Position numbers and translations under genes: made by a program. A model generated the notes under the pieces. It searched no databases. It worked only from the letters and a program-made list of their open reading frames with translations, and was not told the DNA's origin. Of a DNA stretch of 64,000 nt, positions 27,994-37,231 are shown piece by piece. This DNA is from an uncultured Dyadobacter sp. (GTDB lineage: Bacteria; Bacteroidota; Bacteroidia; Cytophagales; Spirosomataceae), in NCBI RefSeq assembly GCF_946482605.1, contig NZ_CAMLSE010000013.1:1-64000 (forward strand), read 5' to 3'. Numbering within the stretch: position 1 is the first letter of the stretch; every line of letters begins with the position of its first letter.

Positions 27994-30264
27994 ATGGCGT
28001 TTGACTTAGATATGATCAAGGGTGTTTACGCCCGTATGGAAGAAAGAGTAGAAGCCGCCCGCAAGGTTGTAGGGCGGCCTCTTACCCTGGCAGAGAAGAT
28101 TCTATATTCCCATTTGTGGGAAGGAACCCCCACTCAGAGCTATGAACGGGGTAAATCATACGTAGATTTCGCTCCTGACCGCGTAGCGATGCAGGATGCG
28201 ACCGCTCAAATGGCACTGCTGCAATTCATGCAGGCAGGTCGCCCGAAGGTAGCGGTTCCTTCTACGGTACACTGCGATCACCTGATCCAGGCCGAAGTGG
28301 GCGCTGCACAGGATCTGAAGAATGCCGTTGATAAAAATAAAGAAGTATACGATTTCCTTTCGTCCGTATCCAACAAGTATGGCTTAGGTTTCTGGCGGGC
28401 CGGTGCGGGTATCATCCACCAGGTTGTGCTCGAAAACTATGCATTCCCGGGCGGCATGATGATCGGTACCGACTCCCACACGCCTAATGCAGGTGGATTG
28501 GGCATGATCGCGATCGGTGTCGGCGGTGCAGATGCCTCCGATGTCATGTCGGGCCTCGCGTGGGAATTGAAACAGCCACGCCTCATTGGTGTAAAACTGA
28601 CCGGCAAACTGAGCGGATGGACTGCTGCGAAAGACGTGATCCTCTGGGTTGCAGGCCAGCTTACCGTGAAAGGCGGTACCGGCTACGTAGTCGAGTATTT
28701 CGGCGATGGTGCCGAAAGTCTTTCTGCAACCGGTAAAGGCACCATCTGTAATATGGGTGCTGAGATCGGGGCAACGACTTCGATATTCGCCTATGACGAG
28801 AAGAGCGCAGCCTACCTGAGGGCAACGGACCGCGCCGATATCGCCGACGCGGCAGATGCAATCAGGCATCATCTGCGTTCCGACGATGAAGTTTATGCAG
28901 ATCCCGCAACTTATTACGATCAGTTGCTCGAACTGGATCTGTCGGCATTGGAACCTCATATTAATGGACCATTTACGCCGGACCTGGCCTGGCCGCTTTC
29001 CAAATTCGCGACAGCGGTGAAGGAAAATGGATGGCCTGAAGTCCTTTCGGTGGGTCTGATCGGCTCCTGTACCAACTCTTCCTACGAGGACGTGAGCCGT
29101 GCCGCTTCCCTCGCCAGGCAGGCGGTTGACAAGAAACTACAAGTAACTTCCGAATACACGATCACGCCTGGTTCTGAGCAGGTGAGATATACTGTGGAGC
29201 GTGACGGCTTTCTGGATACATTCGAGCAAATCGGTGGGGTAGTGCTGGCCAATGCCTGCGGGCCTTGTATCGGCCAATGGGCACGCCACGGTGCCGAAAA
29301 AGGCGAGAAAAACTCGATCATTACCTCATTCAACCGTAACTTCTCGAAACGTGCCGATGGTAATCCCAACACGCACTCGTTCGTAGCCTCTCCCGAGATC
29401 GTAACCGCCATGGCTATTGCCGGTCGCCTTACTTTCGACCCGCGTGTCGACAAGCTCGTGAATACTGACGGCGTGGAGGTACTGCTCGACGAGCCAACCG
29501 GTTTGGAATTGCCTACCAAAGGTTTCGCGGTGGAAGATGCCGGTTATCAGGCTCCTGCGGAAGACGGAAGCAACGTTCAGGTATTGGTTAGCCCGACTTC
29601 GGATCGTTTGCAGCTCCTTGAACCGTTTGCGGAATGGGAAGGAACAGATCTGAAAGGGTTGAAACTTTTGATCAAAGCAAAAGGGAAGTGTACCACCGAC
29701 CACATTTCGATGGCCGGCCCCTGGCTGAAATACCGCGGACACCTCGACAATATCTCGAACAACATGCTGATCGGTGCGGTTAACTACTACAACGAGAAAA
29801 CCAACACCATTAAAAACCAGTTGGACAATCAGTATGCGGAAGTGCCGGCCGTTCAACGCGATTACAAAGCGCATGGAATCGGTACGATCGTGGTGGGTGA
29901 CGAAAACTACGGAGAAGGTTCATCCCGCGAGCACGCGGCGATGGAGCCACGCTTCCTGGGCGTGCGGGCGATCCTGACGAAATCTTTCGCCCGTATTCAC
30001 GAAACCAACCTGAAAAAGCAGGGAATGCTCGCGCTTACTTTCGCGAACACAGCAGATTACGACAAGATCCAGGAAGACGATACGATCGATATCGTTGGAT
30101 TGGAAACATTTGCAGAAGGACAACCTCTGACGATCGTGTTGCATCACAACGACGGTACCAACGAGGAATTCCCTGTAAATCATACTTACAATGCTCAGCA
30201 GATCGAATGGTTCAAAGCAGGTTCTGCATTGAACATCATCCGCAAGTCAGTTGGCGCTGCCTAG
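27994..30264 (+). CDS. Aconitate hydratase, mitochondrial type
   Basis: A 756-residue aconitase with the domain order of the mitochondrial enzyme, different from Acn[34 protein letters not shown] (first cluster Cys) and [13 protein letters not shown] (other two Cys) form the [4Fe-4S] site. The C-terminal swivelling domain has [19 protein letters not shown] with the active-site Ser/Arg. It probably shares a transcript with acnB. Two catalytically complete aconitases side by side may differ in oxidant stability or in propionate use; that is inference. Confidence 0.96.
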   Translation: MAFDLDMIKGVYARMEERVEAARKVVGRPLTLAEKILYSHLWEGTPTQSYERGKSYVDFAPDRVAMQDATAQMALLQFMQAGRPKVAVPSTVHCDHLIQAEVGAAQDLKNAVDKNKEVYDFLSSVSNKYGLGFWRAGAGIIHQVVLENYAFPGGMMIGTDSHTPNAGGLGMIAIGVGGADASDVMSGLAWELKQPRLIGVKLTGKLSGWTAAKDVILWVAGQLTVKGGTGYVVEYFGDGAESLSATGKGTICNMGAEIGATTSIFAYDEKSAAYLRATDRADIADAADAIRHHLRSDDEVYADPATYYDQLLELDLSALEPHINGPFTPDLAWPLSKFATAVKENGWPEVLSVGLIGSCTNSSYEDVSRAASLARQAVDKKLQVTSEYTITPGSEQVRYTVERDGFLDTFEQIGGVVLANACGPCIGQWARHGAEKGEKNSIITSFNRNFSKRADGNPNTHSFVASPEIVTAMAIAGRLTFDPRVDKLVNTDGVEVLLDEPTGLELPTKGFAVEDAGYQAPAEDGSNVQVLVSPTSDRLQLLEPFAEWEGTDLKGLKLLIKAKGKCTTDHISMAGPWLKYRGHLDNISNNMLIGAVNYYNEKTNTIKNQLDNQYAEVPAVQRDYKAHGIGTIVVGDENYGEGSSREHAAMEPRFLGVRAILTKSFARIHETNLKKQGMLALTFANTADYDKIQEDDTIDIVGLETFAEGQPLTIVLHHNDGTNEEFPVNHTYNAQQIEWFKAGSALNIIRKSVGAA

Positions 30265-30285
30265 CAGGCTTATTATTCCAATAAT

Positions 30286-30322
30286 GCAAAAATGGCTTCC
30301 GGATTGTCGGGAGCCATTTTGC
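30286..30322 (+). terminator. Terminator of the aconitase pair
   Basis: The arms GCAAAAATGGCTTCCGG (30286-30302) and CGGGAGCCATTTTGC (30308-30322), followed by ATTTTAG, 22 bp after the stop codon. Confidence 0.8.
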
Positions 30323-30340
30323 ATTTTAGGGTTCTGAACA

Positions 30341-30978
30341 AAGTGTTTTGACGTTGATGGTCTGCGAATTCGTCGGCCGCGGAGGGGCAACCTGTTTATA
30401 GCAAACCGGCGTCGCCGGATCGTTGACCCCGGCGAGGCCTCCTGAGTTCGCCATGCTGTTGCATGCCTGACGGCATTTTAATGGGGCTATGAGTGGCGGC
30501 GAATTGCTACCAATGTTTCATGCCTGACGGCATTGGCACAAATCAGTTGGCACATTTTGGAGTTTAGAGCAGTGTTTTGATGTTAATGGTACGTTGCGAA
30601 TTCATCGGCCCCGGAGAGGCAACCTGCTTGTAGCAAACCAAACCCATCGAACGTTTTGGCCCCGGCGAGGCCTCCTGCGGTATTGTTGTTACATGCCTGA
30701 CGGCATTTTGACGGGACGTTGAGTGCGACATTTTGCTACCAATGTTGCGTGCCTGTCGGCACTTGAATGCGGAATGAGTATGGCGAATACACTTTTAAAG
30801 CAACACCAATCGCGTTAGCGATGTAATATTGGTAGCAAAATCGGAAATTCAGTTTTCGGGGCAAATGCCGTTAGGCATGTAACAACAATAACGTCGACTC
30901 GTGCAGATAGAAGGCCCCGTCGGGGCCGGCGATTTCGGGGAAATCCGGGGAGCTATAAACAGGGAGCTCCTCCGGAGC
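30341..30978. repeat. Two direct and one inverted copy of a ~195-bp palindrome-rich intergenic element
   Basis: The 0.7-kb spacer between the aconitase terminator and lspA holds no gene. Copy 1 (30341-30539) and copy 2 (30571-30765) are diverged direct repeats with the same modules in order: a GGCAACCTG block near GCGAATTC, a GAGGCCTCCTG block, ATGCCTGACGGCATTTT, and TTGCTACCAATGTT. Copy 3 (~30806-30978) carries the same modules reversed (ATTGGTAGCAAAA, AATGCCGTTAGGCATGTAAC, GGCCCCGTCGGGGCC, CTCCTCCGGAGC). Each module contains a short palindrome. It resembles REP-type intergenic DNA. Confidence 0.78.
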
Positions 30979-31045
30979 GGGCATTTGCTATCACTTTACA
31001 GGCAGACGCTTGCCAATTGCTGGTGTCACGCGCTCGATTACCAAC

Positions 31046-31558
31046 TCAAATCCCCGGGAAACGTGATTTTTGACGACTATATGATTGATACAGAAAAATA
31101 AACATCCCTGTCATAATCGAAACATCGGCCATGTTGAATATCCCCGTTTGAAATAACCCGAAGTTAATGTGCATAAAATCGGTTACCGAGCCGTGGATGA
31201 GGCGGTCGTAAATGTTACCGATGCCGCCGCCGATGGCGAAACTCAATGCGAGGGCACTTAGCCAGGTCAGGTTCTTTTTCGTCAGTAAATAAATGATTCC
31301 GAAAAGGAGTGCGATTAGCGGAATGACTGATAACACCATAATTTTCAATGTATCGGGCAAAGAACTGCCAATGCTCAGAAATGCGCCGGTATTTTCGACA
31401 TAAGTAATGGTCACGTAATCCTGGATAACGTGGATCGTTTGGTAAAAACCTACATTTTCCCTGACCACATTCTTCGAGATCTGATCACATCCAATATTGG
31501 CGATCAGTACCACGATAATGGCGATATTCCTGAAAAGGCGGTTTGATTTGAGTTTCAT
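31046..31558 (-). CDS. lspA: Lipoprotein signal peptidase
   Basis: An inner-membrane aspartyl protease (170 residues, four TM segments) that cleaves signal peptides of diacylated prolipoproteins. TYVENTGAFLSIGS, GGGIGNIYDRLIHGSVTDF and GIFNMADVSIMTG are the conserved boxes; the catalytic aspartates lie in the last two. Its start shares one base with the end of the DUF1080 gene, which indicates coupling. Substrates in this window probably include the TPR lipoprotein and the lipoprotein at 63.1 kb. Confidence 0.97.
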   Translation of the reverse strand: MKLKSNRLFRNIAIIVVLIANIGCDQISKNVVRENVGFYQTIHVIQDYVTITYVENTGAFLSIGSSLPDTLKIMVLSVIPLIALLFGIIYLLTKKNLTWLSALALSFAIGGGIGNIYDRLIHGSVTDFMHINFGLFQTGIFNMADVSIMTGMFIFLYQSYSRQKSRFPGI

Positions 31559-32247
31559 TACCTGGACAGCGCTTTAATGGGCGTAATCTTAACTTCCTTG
31601 AACTCGACTTCGGAGCCTTCCGACTGCAATGCGATCTGCCCTTTTGAAGCCGTTGCATCATAGCCGTAGTTGACCAGCACGCCGTTGAGCCACACTTTGA
31701 TTGTATTCTTAACACATTCGATCACCATCGAATTCCATTCGCCCAAGGGCTTTTCGGTGCCGTCCGTCAGGTTGGGAATGCGGCGAAGTTTGTCGCCGTT
31801 CACGCCCCACTTTTCTTTCGGGCCGCGGCGTTTTTCCATGTCGGGTACGGTGATATCTTCCTGAATGCACCAGAAATCACCCGCATTCTGGTTCATGAGC
31901 TGTACTTCAATGGATTTGGGAAACATTTCGTATAAATCCCTCGGTTTTGAAACAAATACCAAAGCGCCGCAATTGCCCGGCTTGCCTGCGAAGCGGTACT
32001 GGAACGTAAAACGGAAATTCTCATGCTGAGCGTCTGTGATCAAATGTCCGCCGGGAGTTCCGAGACTTACCAGCAGCCCGTTGCGCACCAGAAAAGGATT
32101 GACTGCATTCGGGTTTTTGTCCATTTCAGGGATGTCGATATGCCAGCCTTTGAGGTCTTTGCCATTGAAAAGCGCTTTCGTTTGGCTGAATGCGTGTTGA
32201 GTGGTGAAAGCGATGGTCAGGGCTAGGGGAAGGAAAACTTTCTTCAT
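31558..32247 (-). CDS. DUF1080 secreted protein (3-keto-disaccharide hydrolase-like)
   Basis: A 229-residue protein with a clear signal peptide (MKKVFLPLALTIAFTTQHAFSQ). ALFNGKDLKGWHI opens the DUF1080 (LamG/concanavalin-like beta sandwich) domain. EWNSMVIECVKNTIKVWLNG and QIALQSEGSEVEFKEVKI are its closing motifs. Family members cleave 3-keto-glycosides or bind sugars; the exact substrate is unknown. It is translationally linked to lspA, an unusual partner, so the pairing may simply reflect a shared promoter. Confidence 0.88.
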   Translation of the reverse strand: MKKVFLPLALTIAFTTQHAFSQTKALFNGKDLKGWHIDIPEMDKNPNAVNPFLVRNGLLVSLGTPGGHLITDAQHENFRFTFQYRFAGKPGNCGALVFVSKPRDLYEMFPKSIEVQLMNQNAGDFWCIQEDITVPDMEKRRGPKEKWGVNGDKLRRIPNLTDGTEKPLGEWNSMVIECVKNTIKVWLNGVLVNYGYDATASKGQIALQSEGSEVEFKEVKITPIKALSR

Positions 32248-32390
32248 GGACGTCGATACTTTTTGCAGTTTAAATGGGATTTGAACCTGAAAAATTAAGC
32301 AATAATCGGGTTAGTATGTCTATGGCAGCTGTAAATGTTGGCTGAATGGCTTAAATTGGGTGCTATCCATTCAAAACGTTTGATTAGCCC

Positions 32391-34208
32391 ATGAAAAAAC
32401 TGGCCGCTTTGCTCGCCACACCCATGCTTTGCTCGTACGCGCTCGCGCAGACGATCTGCTACGACGTCTCCTTTCCCAATATCGTCCATCACGAGGCCCG
32501 CATTGCCCTGAGCGTTTCCGACGCGGCGCAAAAAGAGTTGCATTTCAGAATGTCGCGCTCGTCCCCGGGCAGGTATGCTACGCACGAGTACGGGAAGAAT
32601 ATTTATGATGTCGTAGCCTTTGACAAATCGGGGAAATCCATGCCGGTACAGCGTGTGGATGGGGATGTATATAAAGTGGCCGGGATCAATGGTTTTGTAA
32701 AGGTCGAATACGTTTTGTATGCCAATCACGCCGACGGTACCTACGCCGGGATTGATGCGAGCAGTGTCCATTTGAACATGCCGGCTACATTTATGTGGGT
32801 CAAAGAACTGCAAAAGGCGCCGATCACGGTCGCTTTCAACCTGCCGAAACCAAACGCCTGGACCATCGCCACCCAGCTCAAAACCACCGGCGAAACGAAT
32901 GTGTTTACGGCCCCCGATTTGCAATATTTCATGGATTCCCCCACTAAAATCGGGAAGCTGACCATTAAGGAATGGACCGTACCCAATGCCGATAACAAGC
33001 CCTCGCAGTTCAGGCTTGCATTGGAAGCGAAAGGCAGTGATTCGCTGGCTTCCGCATTTGCTGGCAAAGTCAAGCGCATTACCGAAGAGGCGAGAATGGT
33101 TTTTGGTGAATTTCCGGTATTCGATAACGGCAGCTACACGTTTCTCGCCAGCATTAACCCATATGTAAAGGGAGACGGTATGGAGCACCGCAACAGCACG
33201 ATGATCGCTCTGCCGGTTGCATTCGACGGTTCCGATAACCTGCTGGGTGTATTCTCGCACGAATTTTTCCATACCTGGAACGTCGAGCGCATTCGCCCCA
33301 AAACGCTGGAACCTTTCAATTTTGAGAAGAGTAATATGAGTTTCGAACTTTGGTTCGCCGAAGGTTTTACCCAATACTATGGTGATTTACTGCTCGAAAG
33401 GGCGGGGTTCGATTCGCTGGAAGAGTATTGTCAGACATTAACTTCCCTCGTTAATACAAAGGAAAACACCCCCGGGGCAAAGCGGATTTCGCCCGTGCAG
33501 GCAAGCAGCAACGCGGTATTCGTGGACGCAGGCGTGGCAATCGATAAGACGAATTATCCGAACATTTACACTTCCTATTACCCCTACGGCGCGTCGGTGG
33601 CGCTCGCACTGGACCTCCAACTGAGGGGTAAAGGGCTGAATCTTGACGATTTCATGAAAGCTGTTTGGGCTAAACATGGCAAACCGGAAATTCCCTATCA
33701 GGTGCAGGACCTGGAATCGGTTTTAGCAACCTATACAAAGGACAAGGCATTTGCACAGCAGTTTTTTGCCAAATACATCAATGGTCACGAGTCGCTGGAT
33801 TACACGCCGCTGTTGTCCAGGGCAGGGCTGTTGCTGAAAAAGCAGTTTGAAGGGCAAGCCTGGATCGGCGATATCCGGTATAAGGAGGGCGCAGGACTAA
33901 CCATCACCTCCAACACCATGATCGGCAGCCCGCTTTACAAAGCGGGACTGGACGTCGACGACGAAATCCTGAAACTGGACGGAAGGGCAGTGACTAAAAA
34001 CGACGAACTGACCGCTATCCTGAAAAACCACAAGCCGGGCGATCAGATTGCGGTAGAATACAAACACCGCGACGACCCCAAAACCGCGATGCTGGAACTG
34101 GCGGAGAATCCCAGATTGCAGGTGGTGACCTATGAAAAGGCCGGGAAAACACTATCGACCGAGATGGAAACGTTCCGAAGGGCCTGGCTGGGGAGCAAAT
34201 GGAAGTAG
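32391..34208 (+). CDS. M61 family metallopeptidase with PDZ domain
   Basis: A 605-residue periplasmic aminopeptidase (glycyl aminopeptidase family). The signal peptide MKKLAALLATPMLCSYALAQ is followed by a beta-rich N-domain. The zinc site HEFFH is at about 290-294, with the third ligand Glu at about 324 in WFAEGFTQYYGD. A PDZ domain (about 500-575: IGSPLYKAGLDVDDEILKLDG) probably regulates access. It is divergent from the DUF1080-lspA unit. Its last ~90 bp are duplicated 3 kb away at 37099-37188, which marks a rearrangement endpoint. Confidence 0.94.
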   Translation: MKKLAALLATPMLCSYALAQTICYDVSFPNIVHHEARIALSVSDAAQKELHFRMSRSSPGRYATHEYGKNIYDVVAFDKSGKSMPVQRVDGDVYKVAGINGFVKVEYVLYANHADGTYAGIDASSVHLNMPATFMWVKELQKAPITVAFNLPKPNAWTIATQLKTTGETNVFTAPDLQYFMDSPTKIGKLTIKEWTVPNADNKPSQFRLALEAKGSDSLASAFAGKVKRITEEARMVFGEFPVFDNGSYTFLASINPYVKGDGMEHRNSTMIALPVAFDGSDNLLGVFSHEFFHTWNVERIRPKTLEPFNFEKSNMSFELWFAEGFTQYYGDLLLERAGFDSLEEYCQTLTSLVNTKENTPGAKRISPVQASSNAVFVDAGVAIDKTNYPNIYTSYYPYGASVALALDLQLRGKGLNLDDFMKAVWAKHGKPEIPYQVQDLESVLATYTKDKAFAQQFFAKYINGHESLDYTPLLSRAGLLLKKQFEGQAWIGDIRYKEGAGLTITSNTMIGSPLYKAGLDVDDEILKLDGRAVTKNDELTAILKNHKPGDQIAVEYKHRDDPKTAMLELAENPRLQVVTYEKAGKTLSTEMETFRRAWLGSKWK

Positions 34209-34209
34209 C

Positions 34210-34244
34210 AAAAGCGGTTGCCCGATGTTCAGGCAACCGCTTTT
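34210..34244. terminator. Bidirectional terminator, copy 1
   Basis: The 13-bp arms AAAAGCGGTTGCC and its complement enclose a 9-nt loop, between the convergent M61 gene and the first CBM protein gene. The same hairpin recurs at 37192-37226. Confidence 0.88.
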
Positions 34245-34249
34245 TTCAT

Positions 34250-36949
34250 TTAGTGTGTATAAAGGATCTTCTTGGTTTCAACCGAATCGGGCTTTTTCAC
34301 TTGCAGCAGGTAAATTCCCGATGGCGCATTGCCCAGATCGATGCGTTCTTCGTGCGAGCCCTTACCATTTACCTGACGTCGGTGCCACACCTTGCCCTGG
34401 GTGTCGGTGATCAGCAGCGTGGCGGCTTTCCCGGTTTGCAGGTAGAATGCAGCTTTGAACTCGCCGGGTGCGGGGTTAGGATAGGCTTGCAGCAATGGAG
34501 AATCTGTCTGTTTTTGAAGCACTTCCGGCGCGGCCATACGGGCAGTACTTTGTAGATCGCCAACGCAGATCTTGTCCTGACGGCAGGCCGCGCCTGGCAA
34601 TCCCTGAATGCGGATCTTGTTGTTGCCAGCAGGTAATGTCACGTAGATGGTCTCTTCGCGGGAGACGATGTTCCAGCTGTAAGTAGCAGGCAGCTGCACT
34701 GCCGGATTGGTGATGTTTCCATTCACCGCTACGCTGACCTGCGCATTGGCCTCGGCATAGTACCGCAACTTCACCGGATAGACACCGGATACGGGCACGT
34801 CGGCTATATAATATTCGACATAATAATCATAGTTATCCTGCGCACCTTTGGTTTGCCCGTTCGAGGCGTTCGGGTCGCTGCTGGTAGGCCCATTGCTGGC
34901 CGACCATTCAGCTTCCGCACAAGCGCTGAACGGTCCGGACGGTGTACAACCGCTGACGGTAATGTCGATCGTCTTAATCACCGATGGGCAGGCATTTTTA
35001 GAAGCTGTTAAGGTGTAAGTATAGGTGCCATTGGCGCGTGGAGGGCTGACCGTAGTAGATGCGAAAGTTGAATTCATGCCGTTTCCGCTCCATTGATAGG
35101 ATACCGACGGACAATCAAAACCGGAGCAACTGGAACCCAGGGATACCGACGTCGAACACGCCGGCGTCGTTGTGGAGGCTCCTGTGGTGATATTAAAATC
35201 GCAGGAGGGCGGATTTCCCGACCCACCGCTTCCGTAAACACAAATCTTGTCCTGACGGATAACACTGTAACCATATCCACTCCAAATGCGTATTTTGTTG
35301 TTACCTTCTTTCAGGTTAAAGGAGAACTCTTTTTCAGTCCAGACAATATTCCACGACCCGGAAGCGGCCAGGCCTATCAACGGAGCCGTCATTTCGCCAT
35401 TCACGCTGATGGTGATCGCGGTTTGCTGCGCAGCGTAGTAGCGTAAAGTAACCTGATGATATCCAGTAGCTTTCACACCATTGATTTCGTATTCAACAAA
35501 ATAATTCGGGCCGTTCTGAGTGCCGCGTGTCTTGCCGTTTGACGCATTGGGATCGTCGGTGATCTCCCCGTCGCTGGTTGCGTTTTCTGCTTCGACGCAC
35601 GCAATGAATGGTTGGGTAGGTCCTGAATCACAATTGGTCACAACAGTCACACTCGAAGATTTGCCACGGCAGCCCTCCTTGTTAGCGTAAACAGTATAAG
35701 TGTAGGTGCCTTTTACCGAAGGGGCTGGTATCGTGACCGAAGCGGTGGATGTGTTGAGTCCGCCGCCGACCCAGCCGTATCTTACACCGTCGCAATCCGG
35801 TCCCGTGCATTGCGAAGTCAAAGTGATTTGTTCGGAACAATTCGGCGTCGTATTGGATACCGCGGAGGAAACATCATAATCACAACCCGGCGGAATAACT
35901 ACTTCCACCGTAACCGATGCAGTTTTACCGCCGCACCCGGGCTTAGTTCCCATCAGATTGTAGGTATAAGTCCCCGGGGTGTCGGGTGCCTTCACACCAA
36001 TGTTACGGCCTTCACGCAGAATGCCGTTTCCAGACCATATATAGGTAAGCTCATCGCAGTTGGCCCCCGAACAATTAGCGGCAAAGCCCATATCCGATCC
36101 AACCTCATAACGGCTCATGGCTGCCGTAGGTGCAACCTGAAAGTCGCATCCGGCTGATACGTTTTGAACGCGGATCGTCACATTTACGGAGGTATCCTTC
36201 GGGCAGCCGTATCGGGCAGCGAATAAAGTATATGTGTAATCGCCAGGCGTTGAGGGGGCAACGAACGTCGCCACAGCGCTGGGAATATTGATGTCATTGC
36301 CGATCCATGCCATTGAAGTGGCATCACAGTCGTTGCCCGAGCATCTGGCATCTAACGTCACGACCTGGCCTGGCTGATAGAATGGCGGGTTGTCTACCGC
36401 CCAGGGATTTACCCGGAAATCACATAGGATAGGCCATTCCGTTCCGGGAATCTCCGTCCAGCAGGCCTTGTCTTGCCTGACATCGTAGCCCGGAAGTTCC
36501 TGAATGCGAATCCGGTTGGTACTCCCAATCAAATTTACTTCGAAGGTATGCTCCGCCCACGCGATATTCCAGGAATGTGAAGCGGGTAGTTCGATTTGGT
36601 AGGGTTTTCCGCCGTTGACGGAAACATTCACGAGCGAGTTTCGTTCGGCATAATACCGTAGGGTTACCTTGTATCTGGCGGTAGACGGAACATTGGTATG
36701 GTAGTCCACAAAATACTCCGGGCCGTTTTGTGCGCCGCGGGTTAAGCCATTCGAAGCATTCGGATCAGGGGAAATTGGACCGTCCCCATTGCCATTCTCG
36801 GCTTCAAGACAAATGGTAAACGGCGGCGCCGGTTGATCGCCGGCATCATGGATCCCGGAGGAGGTGCCGGCATCACCGCCGGCAGGCGCAGAGGCAAAAG
36901 AGGCAATCGCTGAGAGCAGAAAGCAAAGAAAGAACGTACAAGTTTTCAT
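34250..36949 (-). CDS. Secreted CBM/Ig-like multidomain protein with T9SS tail, copy A
   Basis: An 899-residue product from ATG 36949 (signal peptide MKTCTFFLCFLLSAIASFAS). Domain order read from repeats: CBM, Ig, Ig, Ig, CBM, Ig, CBM, tail. The CBM6/35-like units each start with an E-AE motif and contain DPNAS-G-TRG, LRYYAE, SWNI and RQDK-C. The Ig/PKD-like units (~85 residues) start CDF and carry paired cysteines (C-G--CD). The C-terminus (YPNPAPGEFKAAF ... GIYLLQVKKPDSVETKKIL) is a T9SS type A sorting domain, so it should be exported and anchored or released. No catalytic domain is visible. It probably binds a polysaccharide or a cell surface. Confidence 0.85.
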   Translation of the reverse strand: MKTCTFFLCFLLSAIASFASAPAGGDAGTSSGIHDAGDQPAPPFTICLEAENGNGDGPISPDPNASNGLTRGAQNGPEYFVDYHTNVPSTARYKVTLRYYAERNSLVNVSVNGGKPYQIELPASHSWNIAWAEHTFEVNLIGSTNRIRIQELPGYDVRQDKACWTEIPGTEWPILCDFRVNPWAVDNPPFYQPGQVVTLDARCSGNDCDATSMAWIGNDINIPSAVATFVAPSTPGDYTYTLFAARYGCPKDTSVNVTIRVQNVSAGCDFQVAPTAAMSRYEVGSDMGFAANCSGANCDELTYIWSGNGILREGRNIGVKAPDTPGTYTYNLMGTKPGCGGKTASVTVEVVIPPGCDYDVSSAVSNTTPNCSEQITLTSQCTGPDCDGVRYGWVGGGLNTSTASVTIPAPSVKGTYTYTVYANKEGCRGKSSSVTVVTNCDSGPTQPFIACVEAENATSDGEITDDPNASNGKTRGTQNGPNYFVEYEINGVKATGYHQVTLRYYAAQQTAITISVNGEMTAPLIGLAASGSWNIVWTEKEFSFNLKEGNNKIRIWSGYGYSVIRQDKICVYGSGGSGNPPSCDFNITTGASTTTPACSTSVSLGSSCSGFDCPSVSYQWSGNGMNSTFASTTVSPPRANGTYTYTLTASKNACPSVIKTIDITVSGCTPSGPFSACAEAEWSASNGPTSSDPNASNGQTKGAQDNYDYYVEYYIADVPVSGVYPVKLRYYAEANAQVSVAVNGNITNPAVQLPATYSWNIVSREETIYVTLPAGNNKIRIQGLPGAACRQDKICVGDLQSTARMAAPEVLQKQTDSPLLQAYPNPAPGEFKAAFYLQTGKAATLLITDTQGKVWHRRQVNGKGSHEERIDLGNAPSGIYLLQVKKPDSVETKKILYTH

Positions 36950-37098
36950 AGCATGTTGGAAAATGTGGACGAAAAGGACTTCCAACGATCGTTGGAAAAG
37001 ACAATTCAACCTCAGAATGTCTACATTTTACAAGACACCACGCGTCGACAAAACCGTGGCGGCATACCCTGAAAAATTATTGAAAATCAGCGAAATAA

Positions 37099-37188
37099 TG
37101 CAGGTGGTGACTATGGAAAAGGTCGGGAAAGCATGATCGGTCGGGATGGAAACGTTCCGAAGGGCTTGGCTCGAGAGTAAATGGAAGA
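37099..37188 (+). pseudogene. Duplicated remnant of the M61 gene 3' end
   Basis: From TGCAGGTGGTGAC onward this segment matches 34117-34208, the last ~30 codons of the M61 peptidase plus its stop region. It translates as QVVTMEKVGKA and then stops, where the intact gene reads QVVTYEKAGKT. It has no start or upstream domain, so it is a passenger fragment of the tandem duplication, left of which lies sequence matching the far end of the unit. Confidence 0.85.
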
Positions 37189-37191
37189 AGC

Positions 37192-37226
37192 AAAAGCGGT
37201 TGCCCGATGTTCAGGCAACCGCTTTT
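37192..37226. terminator. Bidirectional terminator, copy 2
   Basis: The same 13-bp stem as at 34210-34244 (AAAAGCGGTTGCC arm, 9-nt loop), just past the stop of copy B. It was duplicated with the unit. Confidence 0.85.
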
Positions 37227-37231
37227 TGCAT

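Noticed and set aside
30341..30978. CRISPR array
   Set aside because: The repeats are diverged ~195-bp units in both orientations, not short identical repeats with unique spacers.
30901..31101. 66-residue ORF in the repeat-rich spacer
   Set aside because: Made of the palindromic element and the end of lspA; no protein-like features.
32295..33374. 359-residue ORF antisense to the M61 peptidase
   Set aside because: The sense gene carries HEFFH and PDZ; the antisense frame has no motif.
36864..37136. 90-residue plus-strand ORF
   Set aside because: It ends in the M61 remnant but begins inside the copy A gene; it is an accidental junction frame.
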